From Candidatus Zixiibacteriota bacterium (GTDB lineage Bacteria > Zixibacteria > MSB-5A5 > GN15 > FEB-12), in assembly GCA_030591625.1 (NCBI GenBank), contig JAUVAR010000009.1, positions 1 to 23,275 on the forward strand: a stretch of DNA of 23,275 bases. The letters run 5' to 3'. Shown one piece after another: positions 1-7,018 of the stretch. Positions within the stretch are counted from its first letter, which is position 1; every line of letters starts with the position of its first letter. A program made the position numbers and the translations under genes. Under the pieces are notes generated by a model. That model was not told the origin of the DNA and did no database searches. It saw nothing but the letters and a program-made list of their open reading frames with translations.

Positions 1-633
1 GATTACTGTTTCACCACCAAGAGTTTTGTCGCCAATTTTAAGATCAATAGATGCACTCGCAGGAAGGATCAGATCGACTCTTGAACCAAATCTTATCAAA
101 CCAAATCTATCCCCTCGTGTGACTGTGTCGCCCGCTTCCAACTTGCAGACAATTCTTCTCGCTATCAAACCAGCAATCTGTTTAAAAACGAGCTTTGTGC
201 CATTTTCGGTAGTCATTCCTATTTCGGTCTGTTCGTTTAGCAAGGATGCTTTATCTGCATAAGCGACATGAAATTCACCCTCGTTGTAGTTCACGTAATC
301 AATCATGCCATTTGCAGGTACACGGTTAACATGAACATTGAATACCGATAGAAATATCGACACCTGGACAGCCGAGTCCCCAACAAACGGATGCGATTCA
401 AGCTGCTTTATGACAACAACACGACCATCAGCCGGTGATATAATTGCGTTAGCGGCGGCCGACGAGGTACGGACCGGATCACGGAAAAAGAAAGTGACAA
501 AAATTGTCAGCAAGCCTGTAACGAGTGAAACACCAAAAAGAGTGTAGCTATTCGTTCGGTTGGCCAGCCAGATCGTTGCGATCGTCAGCACTAAGCCGAT
601 AAAAATAAATATCAAACCTTCGCGTGCTATCAT
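1..633 (-). CDS. psd: Phosphatidylserine decarboxylase proenzyme (3' end cut by window edge)
   Basis: This frame is open from the ATG at 633 to the window edge, giving 211 codons, so the protein is nearly complete. It converts phosphatidylserine to phosphatidylethanolamine at the inner membrane. Two hydrophobic segments (about residues 7-23 and 31-50) precede the catalytic part. SPADG (D69), NVHVNR (H101) and RFGSRVD are visible. In short PSD proenzymes the chain cuts itself between Gly and Ser of this last motif (G183/S184 here) to make the pyruvoyl cofactor. The length and the GS (not LGST) site match the compact PSD-A type. Only a few C-terminal residues should be missing. The ATG overlaps the purB stop by 4 nt (ATGA), so translation is probably coupled to purB. 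The phosphatidylserine synthase gene that often follows would lie outside the window. Confidence 0.93.
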   Translation of the reverse strand, partial: MIAREGLIFIFIGLVLTIATIWLANRTNSYTLFGVSLVTGLLTIFVTFFFRDPVRTSSAAANAIISPADGRVVVIKQLESHPFVGDSAVQVSIFLSVFNVHVNRVPANGMIDYVNYNEGEFHVAYADKASLLNEQTEIGMTTENGTKLVFKQIAGLIARRIVCKLEAGDTVTRGDRFGLIRFGSRVDLILPASASIDLKIGDKTLGGETVI

Positions 634-1925
634 GAACCAAATACCCGCTTGAATATTTTATTTACATTAGTTGTGTAGTAAGAAAGATCAAAACATTTGT
701 CAATCTCTGTGAGCTTAAGATACTTTCGTATCTCTTTATCTTTAGTGACCAAATCACGGAACATTCCACCGCTGGAAGCTGCTTTCATGGCGCTCTTTTG
801 AACCAAACGATATGCTTTTTCACGAGAACCGATCGGTTCGGTTAGTTTCAGAAGCAGACGCTGCGAGAAGACAAGGCCACCACCGTAGAATATATTTTCG
901 AGCATTCTTTTTTCATTTATCACGAGGCCGTTTAAAAGACCGATAAATTTCTGAAGACCGTAATCAATCAATATAGTCGAATCAGGAATGATGATTCGTT
1001 CTACCGATGAATGCGCAATATCTCGTTCATGCCAGAGCGGTATATTTTCCATGGCAGGTATGGTATAGCCACGCAAGAGACGAGCTATCCCGGTTATCCG
1101 TTCGGCTGTGATTGGGTTCTTCTTGTGTGGCATTGCCGATGAACCTTTTTGGCCTTTGGCAAAACCTTCACACATCTCGTTGATTTCTGTGCGTTGAAGG
1201 TTTCTTACTTCGGTTGCAAACTGTTCAAGCGACGAACCTAATAACGCAATAGCTGAAATAAATTCAGCATGTCTGTCTCTTTGTACAACCTGGGTTGATA
1301 CTTCGGCAACTCCCAGGCCGAGACTTTTGCAAACAGCAGCTTCAATTTTAGGATCAATGTTGGCATAGTTTCCAACCGCTCCAGAAATCATTCCTACAGA
1401 AACATTTTTGGCAGCCACTTTGAATGTTTCGCGACGGCGTTTCAGAGCCGTGTACCAGACAGCAAACTTAAGTCCTACAGTTGTCGGTTCGGCAAGAACA
1501 CCATGAGTTCGTCCGATACAAGGCGTAGATTTATATGCTTTTGCAAGTTTCTTAATTTGACGCAGAGCGATATCAATTTTCTTGTCGATCAATGCTGCGG
1601 CCTGTTTCATCTGGAGAGCTAAAGCTGTGTCCAATACGTCCGATGAAGTCAATCCAAAATGAATATACTTAGCCTCTTCACCAACATACTCAGCAACCGA
1701 AGTCAGGAATGCAATTACATCATGATTGACTTCAAGTTCAATTTCATTTATACGGTCAACATCGAAGTCGGCTTTCTTTTCGATAACCTTAAAAGCTGCC
1801 GCCGGAATAACTTTGCTTCGGGCCATCGCTCTTGAGGCTTCGACTTCAACTTTGAGCCAGGTGGCATACTTATTTTGATCGGTCCAAATGCTGCCCATTT
1901 CTGGCAATGTATAACGTTCGATCAT
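630..1925 (-). CDS. purB: Adenylosuccinate lyase
   Basis: The 431-residue protein is a member of the fumarase/aspartase superfamily. It cleaves SAICAR to AICAR and adenylosuccinate to AMP, both releasing fumarate, in the cytoplasm. The signature GSSAMPHKKNP lies at residues 261-271. TSSDVLDTA (93-101) and GRTHG (138-142) are also present. H68, H141 and S262 fall at the numbers known for the catalytic residues of the Bacillus PurB, which supports the start used here. The length is normal for the short PurB type. The gene lies 111 nt after truA and overlaps psd by 4 nt. No strong Shine-Dalgarno sequence is visible; a GA-rich stretch lies upstream of the ATG. Nothing looks broken. Confidence 0.97.
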   Translation of the reverse strand: MIERYTLPEMGSIWTDQNKYATWLKVEVEASRAMARSKVIPAAAFKVIEKKADFDVDRINEIELEVNHDVIAFLTSVAEYVGEEAKYIHFGLTSSDVLDTALALQMKQAAALIDKKIDIALRQIKKLAKAYKSTPCIGRTHGVLAEPTTVGLKFAVWYTALKRRRETFKVAAKNVSVGMISGAVGNYANIDPKIEAAVCKSLGLGVAEVSTQVVQRDRHAEFISAIALLGSSLEQFATEVRNLQRTEINEMCEGFAKGQKGSSAMPHKKNPITAERITGIARLLRGYTIPAMENIPLWHERDIAHSSVERIIIPDSTILIDYGLQKFIGLLNGLVINEKRMLENIFYGGGLVFSQRLLLKLTEPIGSREKAYRLVQKSAMKAASSGGMFRDLVTKDKEIRKYLKLTEIDKCFDLSYYTTNVNKIFKRVFGS

Positions 1926-2036
1926 CGGGTTCTATTCACTTTCTCAACTTCGCCCCAACAGACACTCTGTCCGGTGCGATAAAAATATTTACTTTCGAGG
2001 CTAACTTTAAGTCTGTTATTCACAGCGACTTATTTC

Positions 2037-2789
2037 TTAATAGCCAACCGAAACGAGATACAGTCCATGAGCAGGTGCCGTAAAAACGACCCTCTCCTCT
2101 CCGGGAGCGTCTAAAATATCTCTCAATCGGTCCAAAGTCAAGTTCTGTGGGTTGAGGTCTTTATCAGTTCTTGCAATATTAACCATCGCACCGACCAAAG
2201 ACCTTACCATGCTGTGCAGGAATCTGTTTCCTCTGATCTCATAAACAAGTAAAGGCCCAATTTGGCACCACTGGGAATGCTCGATTATACAGCGATTATC
2301 CTCTTTTCTGGAGGCTAAAATACAAAAAACCTTAAAATCATGCTCTCCTTTAATAATCTCAGCAGCTTTTGAAAGAATATCTCGATCGAGAGATTTCTGG
2401 AACCACCGCTGAGTTCGGTATATCGCAGTCGGTTTAAGTCCTACAAGGTAGCGGTATCGCCTAAATTTCGCATCAAAGCGAGCATGAAATTCGTCATCCA
2501 CCTGAACTGACTCAACTATTCTGATATCATCTGGGAGATAATAATTGATCGCATCACGGAAACGCTCTGTTTCGATATTATGTTCGATATTGAAATTAGC
2601 AACTTGTCCGAGAGCATGCACACCGGTGTCGGTTCGACCAGCCCCAATCAGATTCACCCTTTGCCCTGTAACACTTGCAATTGCTTCGGTGATTTTATCC
2701 TGAATAGTTGACGCATTTTGTTGCGACTGCCAACCGCTATAGTTTGTACCTTCATATTCAATTGTCAGTTTGATATTACGTTCGCTCAA
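2037..2789 (-). CDS. truA: tRNA pseudouridine(38-40) synthase TruA
   Basis: The 250-residue enzyme makes pseudouridine in the anticodon arm of tRNAs. The family motif GAGRTDTGVHA is at residues 49-59, with D54 as the catalytic aspartate. An RYRYLV segment and the C-terminal SMVRSLVGAMVN helix are typical of TruA. The start is a TTG at 2789 that overlaps the ecfT stop (TTGA). A GGAG at 2800-2797 sits 7 nt in front of it, which supports this unusual start. The overlap implies translational coupling with ecfT. The ecfT-truA order is the one known from the ribosomal-protein region of Firmicutes. No terminator is obvious in the 111-nt gap to purB, so read-through is likely. Confidence 0.96.
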   Translation of the reverse strand: MSERNIKLTIEYEGTNYSGWQSQQNASTIQDKITEAIASVTGQRVNLIGAGRTDTGVHALGQVANFNIEHNIETERFRDAINYYLPDDIRIVESVQVDDEFHARFDAKFRRYRYLVGLKPTAIYRTQRWFQKSLDRDILSKAAEIIKGEHDFKVFCILASRKEDNRCIIEHSQWCQIGPLLVYEIRGNRFLHSMVRSLVGAMVNIARTDKDLNPQNLTLDRLRDILDAPGEERVVFTAPAHGLYLVSVGY

Positions 2790-3706
2790 AGTTTGTCTCC
2801 AAACAATAGAAGTGAGACTACAAGACTACTTCCTCCAATCAATACGATCAGATCAGACAGGCCGATAGAATCTATTCGGTATGAAGTTCGGGAGATATCA
2901 TTTCCCCAACCACGTCCTTTAATAGCAACGGCCAAACGGTCCGCTCGGGCCAAGGTTGAACTGAATAACGGAGCGACCAACGAAATCGATTTGCGGGTGC
3001 GAGTGATTAAATTGCCATCGAATCTCATACCTCGCACAAGTTGAGCAGCACGTATTGATGACAATTCATCACCAAGTACAGAGATATAACGAACTGCAAT
3101 GAAGAGCATCAGTCCAATATGATCGACCGGTAATTTTATCAAACGAAAAGGTTTTAAGAAAAACAATATCGCATCACCAATCTCGGTAGCATTGGTCGAT
3201 TTCATCAGGACTGTCATCATGAGCATATACATAACCAAACGACCCGAATAAAAGATAGCACCATCAATTGCATCCTGACTTATCTGTAACCCGAACAGAT
3301 CGTAACTACCAGAGCCTGTGCCTCGGACAAAAATAATATGATAAGCTGAGGTGATTATCACCATTATGAGAATCGGTTTAAGCATACCACGCAGAACCGG
3401 CCAGCCACCTGTAAAGCGAATCAAACAGAAAACCAGTCCAATAATAAGTATCAGATTAAAGCTATTACTTTCTGTCATCAACGAGGCGATAGATAGTATT
3501 AGCGCAAGGGCGAGCTTCACCCGTGAATCGAGGGTGTGAATAAAGCTATCCGATTGTAAATACTGACCCTGAGTTATGAATCCGGCACTTTTCAGTCTGA
3601 TAATCCTCCGGTGAGCAATATACAGGCTCTGGCTCCGAAGGTCAAACGTTCCAGCTGTTTGAGTCCTGATTTGATTTAACAGAAGATTGTTTTGGGCTAC
3701 AGCCAC
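2786..3706 (-). CDS. ecfT: EcfT-like transmembrane subunit of an energy-coupling factor (ECF) transporter
   Basis: The protein resembles EcfT/CbiQ. An ITQGQY-SDS-IHTLDSRVKL segment, typical of the EcfT N-terminus, begins near residue 44 and is followed by several membrane helices. The two cytoplasmic coupling motifs that contact the ATPases appear as AQLVRGMRF and AVAIKGRGWG. ECF transporters import vitamins and metals using EcfT, two EcfA ATPases and a substrate-binding S component; neither partner is in the window. ATG 3706 is the only in-frame ATG, GTG or TTG upstream of the EcfT homology, but it lies inside the preceding Cys-rich gene, and residues 1-37 do not look like EcfT. A GGAGG at 3609-3605 sits 9 nt before an in-frame CTG (3595), which would give 269 residues, the usual family length. 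That CTG may be the true start. The stop overlaps truA. Confidence 0.88.
   Translation of the reverse strand: MAVAQNNLLLNQIRTQTAGTFDLRSQSLYIAHRRIIRLKSAGFITQGQYLQSDSFIHTLDSRVKLALALILSIASLMTESNSFNLILIIGLVFCLIRFTGGWPVLRGMLKPILIMVIITSAYHIIFVRGTGSGSYDLFGLQISQDAIDGAIFYSGRLVMYMLMMTVLMKSTNATEIGDAILFFLKPFRLIKLPVDHIGLMLFIAVRYISVLGDELSSIRAAQLVRGMRFDGNLITRTRKSISLVAPLFSSTLARADRLAVAIKGRGWGNDISRTSYRIDSIGLSDLIVLIGGSSLVVSLLLFGDKL
2797..2800 (-). promoter_or_regulatory. Shine-Dalgarno for the TTG start of truA
   Basis: GGAG on the minus strand lies within the end of ecfT, 7 nt before TTG 2789-2787. It supports the TTG start and the 4-nt overlap with the ecfT stop. Confidence 0.6.
3605..3609 (-). promoter_or_regulatory. 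Strong Shine-Dalgarno pointing to a possible CTG start of ecfT
   Basis: GGAGG lies 33 nt after the stop of the Cys-rich gene and 9 nt before an in-frame CTG at 3595-3593. No ATG, GTG or TTG in the ecfT frame lies between it and the conserved EcfT region. It is either the real initiation site of ecfT or a chance match. Confidence 0.45.
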
Positions 3707-3824
3707 TACACTTGGAGCAGGAAGATTTTTCTTTCTGACGTTTCATAAAATAGAAAATGAGATAGGAGAACGAGAGAAATATTATTGCAATTGTTACTGT
3801 AGTTTGTGAGAATAAATCTACCAT
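3642..3824 (-). CDS. FeoB-associated Cys-rich membrane protein
   Basis: This 60-residue protein has one N-terminal membrane helix (about residues 5-26), a basic stretch (KRQKEK), then a small Cys cluster CSKCSGC and a polar tail. That architecture matches the FeoB-associated Cys-rich membrane proteins, a FeoC-like accessory group found next to feoB and thought to help ferrous iron uptake or to bind metal at the membrane. The ATG at 3824 overlaps the feoB end by 7 nt in another frame, and a G-rich stretch lies upstream. A longer in-frame ATG at 3917 exists but would sit deep inside feoB and add a non-membrane segment, so I reject it. The role is inferred from position and composition. Confidence 0.82.
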   Translation of the reverse strand: MVDLFSQTTVTIAIIFLSFSYLIFYFMKRQKEKSSCSKCSGCSPKQSSVKSNQDSNSWNV

Positions 3825-6073
3825 CCCATTACCCCCGATGCTACCTGATAAACAATTAACGCTGCAACGTATGCAAGTACGGTCATGTACAAAAAGACAC
3901 CCGCCGGTATCAACCAACTGTTAGTCTCTTGTCTAATCGTTACAAGGGTAGCTCCACACTGACAACAGAGCGCAAAGAAAACCATAATCGAAAGGGCTAC
4001 AGGTAAGGTATAAACCGGCTGTCCAACCCGAGGGCCATCTTCCCACTTCGCTGCTTTCATGCGATCCATCAATGATGAATCCTCTTCATTTACTTCCGCA
4101 CCCAGATTATAAATTGTTCCAAGGGTGGCAATAATCACTTCACGGGCAGGGAATGATGCCAGAGTGGCCATCGTGATTTTCCAGTCCCAGCCAAGAGGCA
4201 AAAACAGAGGTTCAATAACCTTTCCAATACGTGCAAAATATGAGTTTCTCAGATTTGCACCTGCTTCTTCGTTGGCAATTGCCAGCACAGCAGATTCTTT
4301 TTCTTCAAACAATACGTCAGGTGAAAGAGCGTTTTGATTATCTGAAACGCGGCTCTCGTAGAGCGCCTCTACTTCGGCCGTCTGGGTTTGATACTTGATC
4401 GCTATTTCTTCCGAACGAGGATAATAACTCATCGCCCAAATAATAACAGTGATTGCAAAGATGACTGTTCCTGCACGGAAGACAAAAGATTTGGCACGAC
4501 TGAAGACTCTTATGAATATCGAAATAGGTGTTGGTACTTTATATGATGGCATCTCCATCAGGAAGCTGCCACGTTCAGTTTTCAAAAATAGTTTGTTTAA
4601 GATAAACGAGACTATTACTGCGACAACTATTCCCATTCCATATAACGATGCGAGAACTATCCCCTGTGAATTAAAAATGCCCAAGTATGTCTTGTGCGGG
4701 ACAAAGGCTGCAATCATTATAGCATAGACCGGCAAACGGGCCGAGCAGGACATTAGCGGTGAGACTATAATTGTAATGAATCTTAGTTTTCTATCTTCTA
4801 TCGTTCGGGTCGCCATAATTCCGGGGATTGCACAGGCGAATGATGATAGCATCGGAATAAATGATTTACCCGACAAACCACACCAACCGAAAGCACGATC
4901 AACCAAGAAAGCTGCACGAGGCATATAACCTGAATCTTCAAGTAACGACACAAACAAGAATAGAATAATAATCTGAGGCAGAAATATTAGAACTGATCCA
5001 ACTCCGCCAATAATACCATCTATAAGGAGCGAACGAAGAGGGCCGTCATCCATTGCCAACTCAACTTGTGCAGAGACCGCTGAGAAGAGTGTGTCGATTA
5101 TTCCCATCAAAGGTTCGGCCCAACTGAAAATTGACTGGAAGATTAGGGTCATTATTGATATCAAGAGGATCGGTCCGATAATGGGATGTAGCAGCACTTT
5201 ATCAATCTTATCTGAAATCGAGATACTCTTGCGTTCACCTTCGGTTACGACTGCCTTGAACAGTTCAGCCGCATTTTTGGTAAGTGGGAATGTTTCTCCG
5301 GCCGAGAGTGATCCAAATTTCGATTTGATACTAACACGTGCTTTTTTAATCGCTTCCATACAACATGATGAAACTTTGGAGGCAAACTCCTGTTCGGCCT
5401 GTCCGTTTTCGTCGTATAGAATTCTAAACTGTTCAGCTAAAGTTGTCGGTCTGACTTCGACATCCGAAAAAAGATCTTCGGCAATTTTGTATGCGTCACT
5501 ATCATATCTTTTCGAGTTGCCATAACTACGATTTTCGACAGATTCACCAAGAGCTTTTTTTAACTCCTCGATACCCTGACCTTTACTTCCAATAACCGGA
5601 ACGACCGGAATATCACCAAGAAGATGCGAAAGTTTTTTCGCATCTATACTCAATCCTCGACGGTCTGCAAGGTCGATCATGTTTAGTGCGACAACAATCG
5701 GACATCCGATTTGCATCACTTGATAGAGGAAATATAGCCCTCGTTCAAGATTAGTTGCATCAATTACACATATAATAATATCAGGAGCTGCTTCATCGGC
5801 AATACTTCCGAACAATGCCTGAGCTGCGATATATTCATCGGGGGAAAAAGCGGCCAGCGAATATGTCCCGGGGATATCGATCAGATTGAAATTTTTGTCA
5901 GGATGAGACTCCAATTGAAACTGACCGGTAACTTTTTCGACCGTAACACCGGAATAGTTGCCGACCTTTTGTCTGAGCCCCGTAATTGCATTGAAGACTG
6001 TGGTTTTTCCACAGTTTGGATTACCACAGATTGCTACATCAGTAGTCTGTGTGGCTAACACTTTATCTGCCAT
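3818..6073 (-). CDS. feoB: Ferrous iron transport protein B (GTPase-coupled Fe2+ permease)
   Basis: The 751-residue inner-membrane Fe2+ transporter has a complete N-terminal G domain: G1 GNPNCGKT (17-24), G3 DIPG (66-69) and G4 NMID (131-134). A helical spacer region (about 150-270) follows, then the membrane domain from about residue 285 with two Gate-type segments (such as GYMPRAAFLVDRAF and FPAREVIIATLGT). The length is normal and all key residues are present. The C-terminal part contains a CCQCGATL segment, so a Cys pair sits in the membrane domain. feoA lies 30 nt upstream and the Cys-rich accessory gene overlaps its end, giving a feoA-feoB-accessory unit. A Fur-family regulator is the first gene of the same run, so iron-dependent control is likely. 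Confidence 0.98.
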   Translation of the reverse strand: MADKVLATQTTDVAICGNPNCGKTTVFNAITGLRQKVGNYSGVTVEKVTGQFQLESHPDKNFNLIDIPGTYSLAAFSPDEYIAAQALFGSIADEAAPDIIICVIDATNLERGLYFLYQVMQIGCPIVVALNMIDLADRRGLSIDAKKLSHLLGDIPVVPVIGSKGQGIEELKKALGESVENRSYGNSKRYDSDAYKIAEDLFSDVEVRPTTLAEQFRILYDENGQAEQEFASKVSSCCMEAIKKARVSIKSKFGSLSAGETFPLTKNAAELFKAVVTEGERKSISISDKIDKVLLHPIIGPILLISIMTLIFQSIFSWAEPLMGIIDTLFSAVSAQVELAMDDGPLRSLLIDGIIGGVGSVLIFLPQIIILFLFVSLLEDSGYMPRAAFLVDRAFGWCGLSGKSFIPMLSSFACAIPGIMATRTIEDRKLRFITIIVSPLMSCSARLPVYAIMIAAFVPHKTYLGIFNSQGIVLASLYGMGIVVAVIVSFILNKLFLKTERGSFLMEMPSYKVPTPISIFIRVFSRAKSFVFRAGTVIFAITVIIWAMSYYPRSEEIAIKYQTQTAEVEALYESRVSDNQNALSPDVLFEEKESAVLAIANEEAGANLRNSYFARIGKVIEPLFLPLGWDWKITMATLASFPAREVIIATLGTIYNLGAEVNEEDSSLMDRMKAAKWEDGPRVGQPVYTLPVALSIMVFFALCCQCGATLVTIRQETNSWLIPAGVFLYMTVLAYVAALIVYQVASGVMGW

Positions 6074-6094
6074 TTAAAAGCTGCAATCTTTGTC

Positions 6095-6112
6095 GAAGAA
6101 TTATTATTCTTC
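6095..6112 (-). other. Stem-loop over the feoA stop codon and feoA-feoB junction
   Basis: There is a perfect 7-bp inverted repeat (GAAGAAT / ATTCTTC) with a 4-nt loop. The feoA stop codon (6106-6104) lies in the loop and the start of the second arm. It is AT-rich and has no U-tract, so it is not a terminator. It could tune feoA/feoB expression or mark a processing site, but chance is possible. Confidence 0.3.
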
Positions 6113-6334
6113 AATCTCAATCGCAACCAGAGCAGCTTCGGCATGTCTTAGCGACAGGCAACTCGGGCCAACTTGAATTTCAAGCGGATCGCGAAGCGGT
6201 GCATTGCGAAGATAGGTTACTACGCGTCCCGGAATAAGACCAAGTTCGGCTAATCTTCTTACGATTGCTGAATCATCGGTATATCCTACGACACGACCTT
6301 TTTGCCCGGGTGTCATTTTATTAAGAGATGTCAT
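6104..6334 (-). CDS. feoA: Ferrous iron transport protein A
   Basis: This 76-residue SH3-like cytoplasmic protein works with FeoB in Fe2+ uptake. It has the usual FeoA layout: an N-terminal L-x-x-M-x-P-G-Q-K-G-x-V segment, RRLAELGLIPGRVV in the middle, the DPLEIQVG strand, and SLRHAEAALV near the end. The length is typical. It lies between the Fur-family gene (51 nt upstream) and feoB (30 nt downstream) on the same strand, without a visible promoter or terminator, so it is probably co-transcribed. Its Shine-Dalgarno sequence is weak (an AGG about 10 nt before the ATG). Confidence 0.96.
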   Translation of the reverse strand: MTSLNKMTPGQKGRVVGYTDDSAIVRRLAELGLIPGRVVTYLRNAPLRDPLEIQVGPSCLSLRHAEAALVAIEIEE

Positions 6335-6385
6335 TCCACAAAACCTATATATTTTATTCGTTCGTTCTTCAATTTAAGAAAGTGT

Positions 6386-6826
6386 TTAACTAACCAACGG
6401 AGTATCGTCATCGTCGTCAGTTTTTTTCTGGCATGTTTCACAAACTCCGGAAATTTCACACTTTATTGTATCGACATGGAACAGCTGCTTATCCGCTATC
6501 GGATGAAGTTTTGCAACTATCTCCTCCATCTCGAATTCTGTTACCTGCTTACACTGCACACAATAGAAATGACCATGCGGTTCGCGTGTTACTCGGTCAT
6601 AACGAGTGACTCCATCTCCCAAATTTACTTCCTCTGCCAGACCAACCCGACAGATAAGCTTCAGGTTACGCCAGACTGTACTGTAACCAACCGAGTTGTC
6701 TGACTTGCGAACTCTGCGGTAGAGTTCATCAACCGTCACATGATCTCCAATTTCAAAAAAAGCACGGAATATGATCTCCCTTTGCGGGGTCATTTTGAAA
6801 CCTTTCGTTTTCAAAAACTCTCTCAT
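6386..6826 (-). CDS. Fur-family metal-responsive transcriptional regulator
   Basis: The 146-residue protein has an N-terminal winged helix with the family phrase MTPQREIIF and the recognition-helix region GYSTVWRNLKLI (about 47-58). Metal-site residues H84, H86, C89 and C92 (HGHFYCVQC) and the C-terminal pair C129/C132 are present, giving a Cys4 structural zinc site as in Fur and PerR. TEFEM near residue 97 has Glu where PerR has its oxidisable Asp region, so Fur (iron) fits better than PerR. Zur cannot be ruled out. An unusual acidic tail (five Asp) ends the protein. It is the first gene of the feoA-feoB run. AGGAG stands 7 nt before the ATG, and a palindrome in the promoter suggests autoregulation. 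Confidence 0.93.
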   Translation of the reverse strand: MREFLKTKGFKMTPQREIIFRAFFEIGDHVTVDELYRRVRKSDNSVGYSTVWRNLKLICRVGLAEEVNLGDGVTRYDRVTREPHGHFYCVQCKQVTEFEMEEIVAKLHPIADKQLFHVDTIKCEISGVCETCQKKTDDDDDTPLVS

Positions 6827-6846
6827 TCCGTAACTCCTCTATAACC

Positions 6847-6875
6847 TTTATCGGCTAAATGAAATCGAATTTCAA
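6847..6875 (-). promoter_or_regulatory. Putative sigma70-type promoter of the fur-feoAB operon
   Basis: On the minus strand TTGAAA (6875-6870, 5 of 6 to the -35 consensus) is followed after 17 nt by GATAAA (6852-6847, 4 of 6 to the -10 consensus). Transcription would start about 15 nt before the ATG at 6826. The sequence around it is AT-rich. Confidence 0.5.
6860..6874. promoter_or_regulatory. Putative Fur-type operator within the promoter
   Basis: A perfect 6-3-6 palindrome, TGAAAT-CGA-ATTTCA, covers the -35 box and half of the spacer. It matches the 7-1-7 Fur box (TGATAAT-N-ATTATCA) at 9 of 14 arm positions. A further ATTTCA follows directly (6875-6880). Its place next to a Fur-family gene suggests autorepression and control of the genes behind it. 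Confidence 0.45.
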
Positions 6876-6960
6876 TTTCAATTAAGCCTTTTTCGAGGAA
6901 ATGTCAAGAATATTTGTAATATTTTGTGAATATAATCTCTAACTTAAGTCGTTGCAGGAC

Positions 6961-6998
6961 ATAAGAAAAGGGTCGCAAGCAAGCCTGCAACCCTTCTC
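6961..6998 (-). terminator. Intrinsic terminator of the protease operon
   Basis: On the minus strand, 21 nt after the M6 protease stop, AAGGGT pairs with ACCCTT (6995-6990 with 6973-6968). A further GCA/TGC pairing lies inside and AGA/TCT pairing outside. The stem is followed by TTTTCTTAT. It closes the protease pair and separates it from the fur promoter. Confidence 0.82.
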
Positions 6999-7018
6999 TG
7001 GTACGGAAAACATAGATT

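Noticed and set aside
1926..2036. Possible terminator or separate promoter in the truA-purB gap
   Set aside because: Only a 5-bp ACAGA/TCTGT repeat without a T-tract is present, and no promoter pair with proper spacing stands out.
3825..3917. Longer N-terminus for the Cys-rich accessory protein, starting at ATG 3917
   Set aside because: The extra 31 residues lie entirely within the feoB coding sequence and precede a start (3824) that gives the normal short single-helix protein.
6302..6703. Plus-strand open frame of 133 codons opposite the fur-feoA region
   Set aside because: It lies opposite two well-supported genes, has no recognisable motif or ribosome site, and is explained as an antisense shadow.
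6951..6991. Inverted repeat GTTGCAGG / CCTGCAAC spanning the protease terminator
   Set aside because: One arm overlaps the terminator stem and the other lies beyond its T-tract, so a competing fold could form only after termination should have happened. Chance is the simplest reading.
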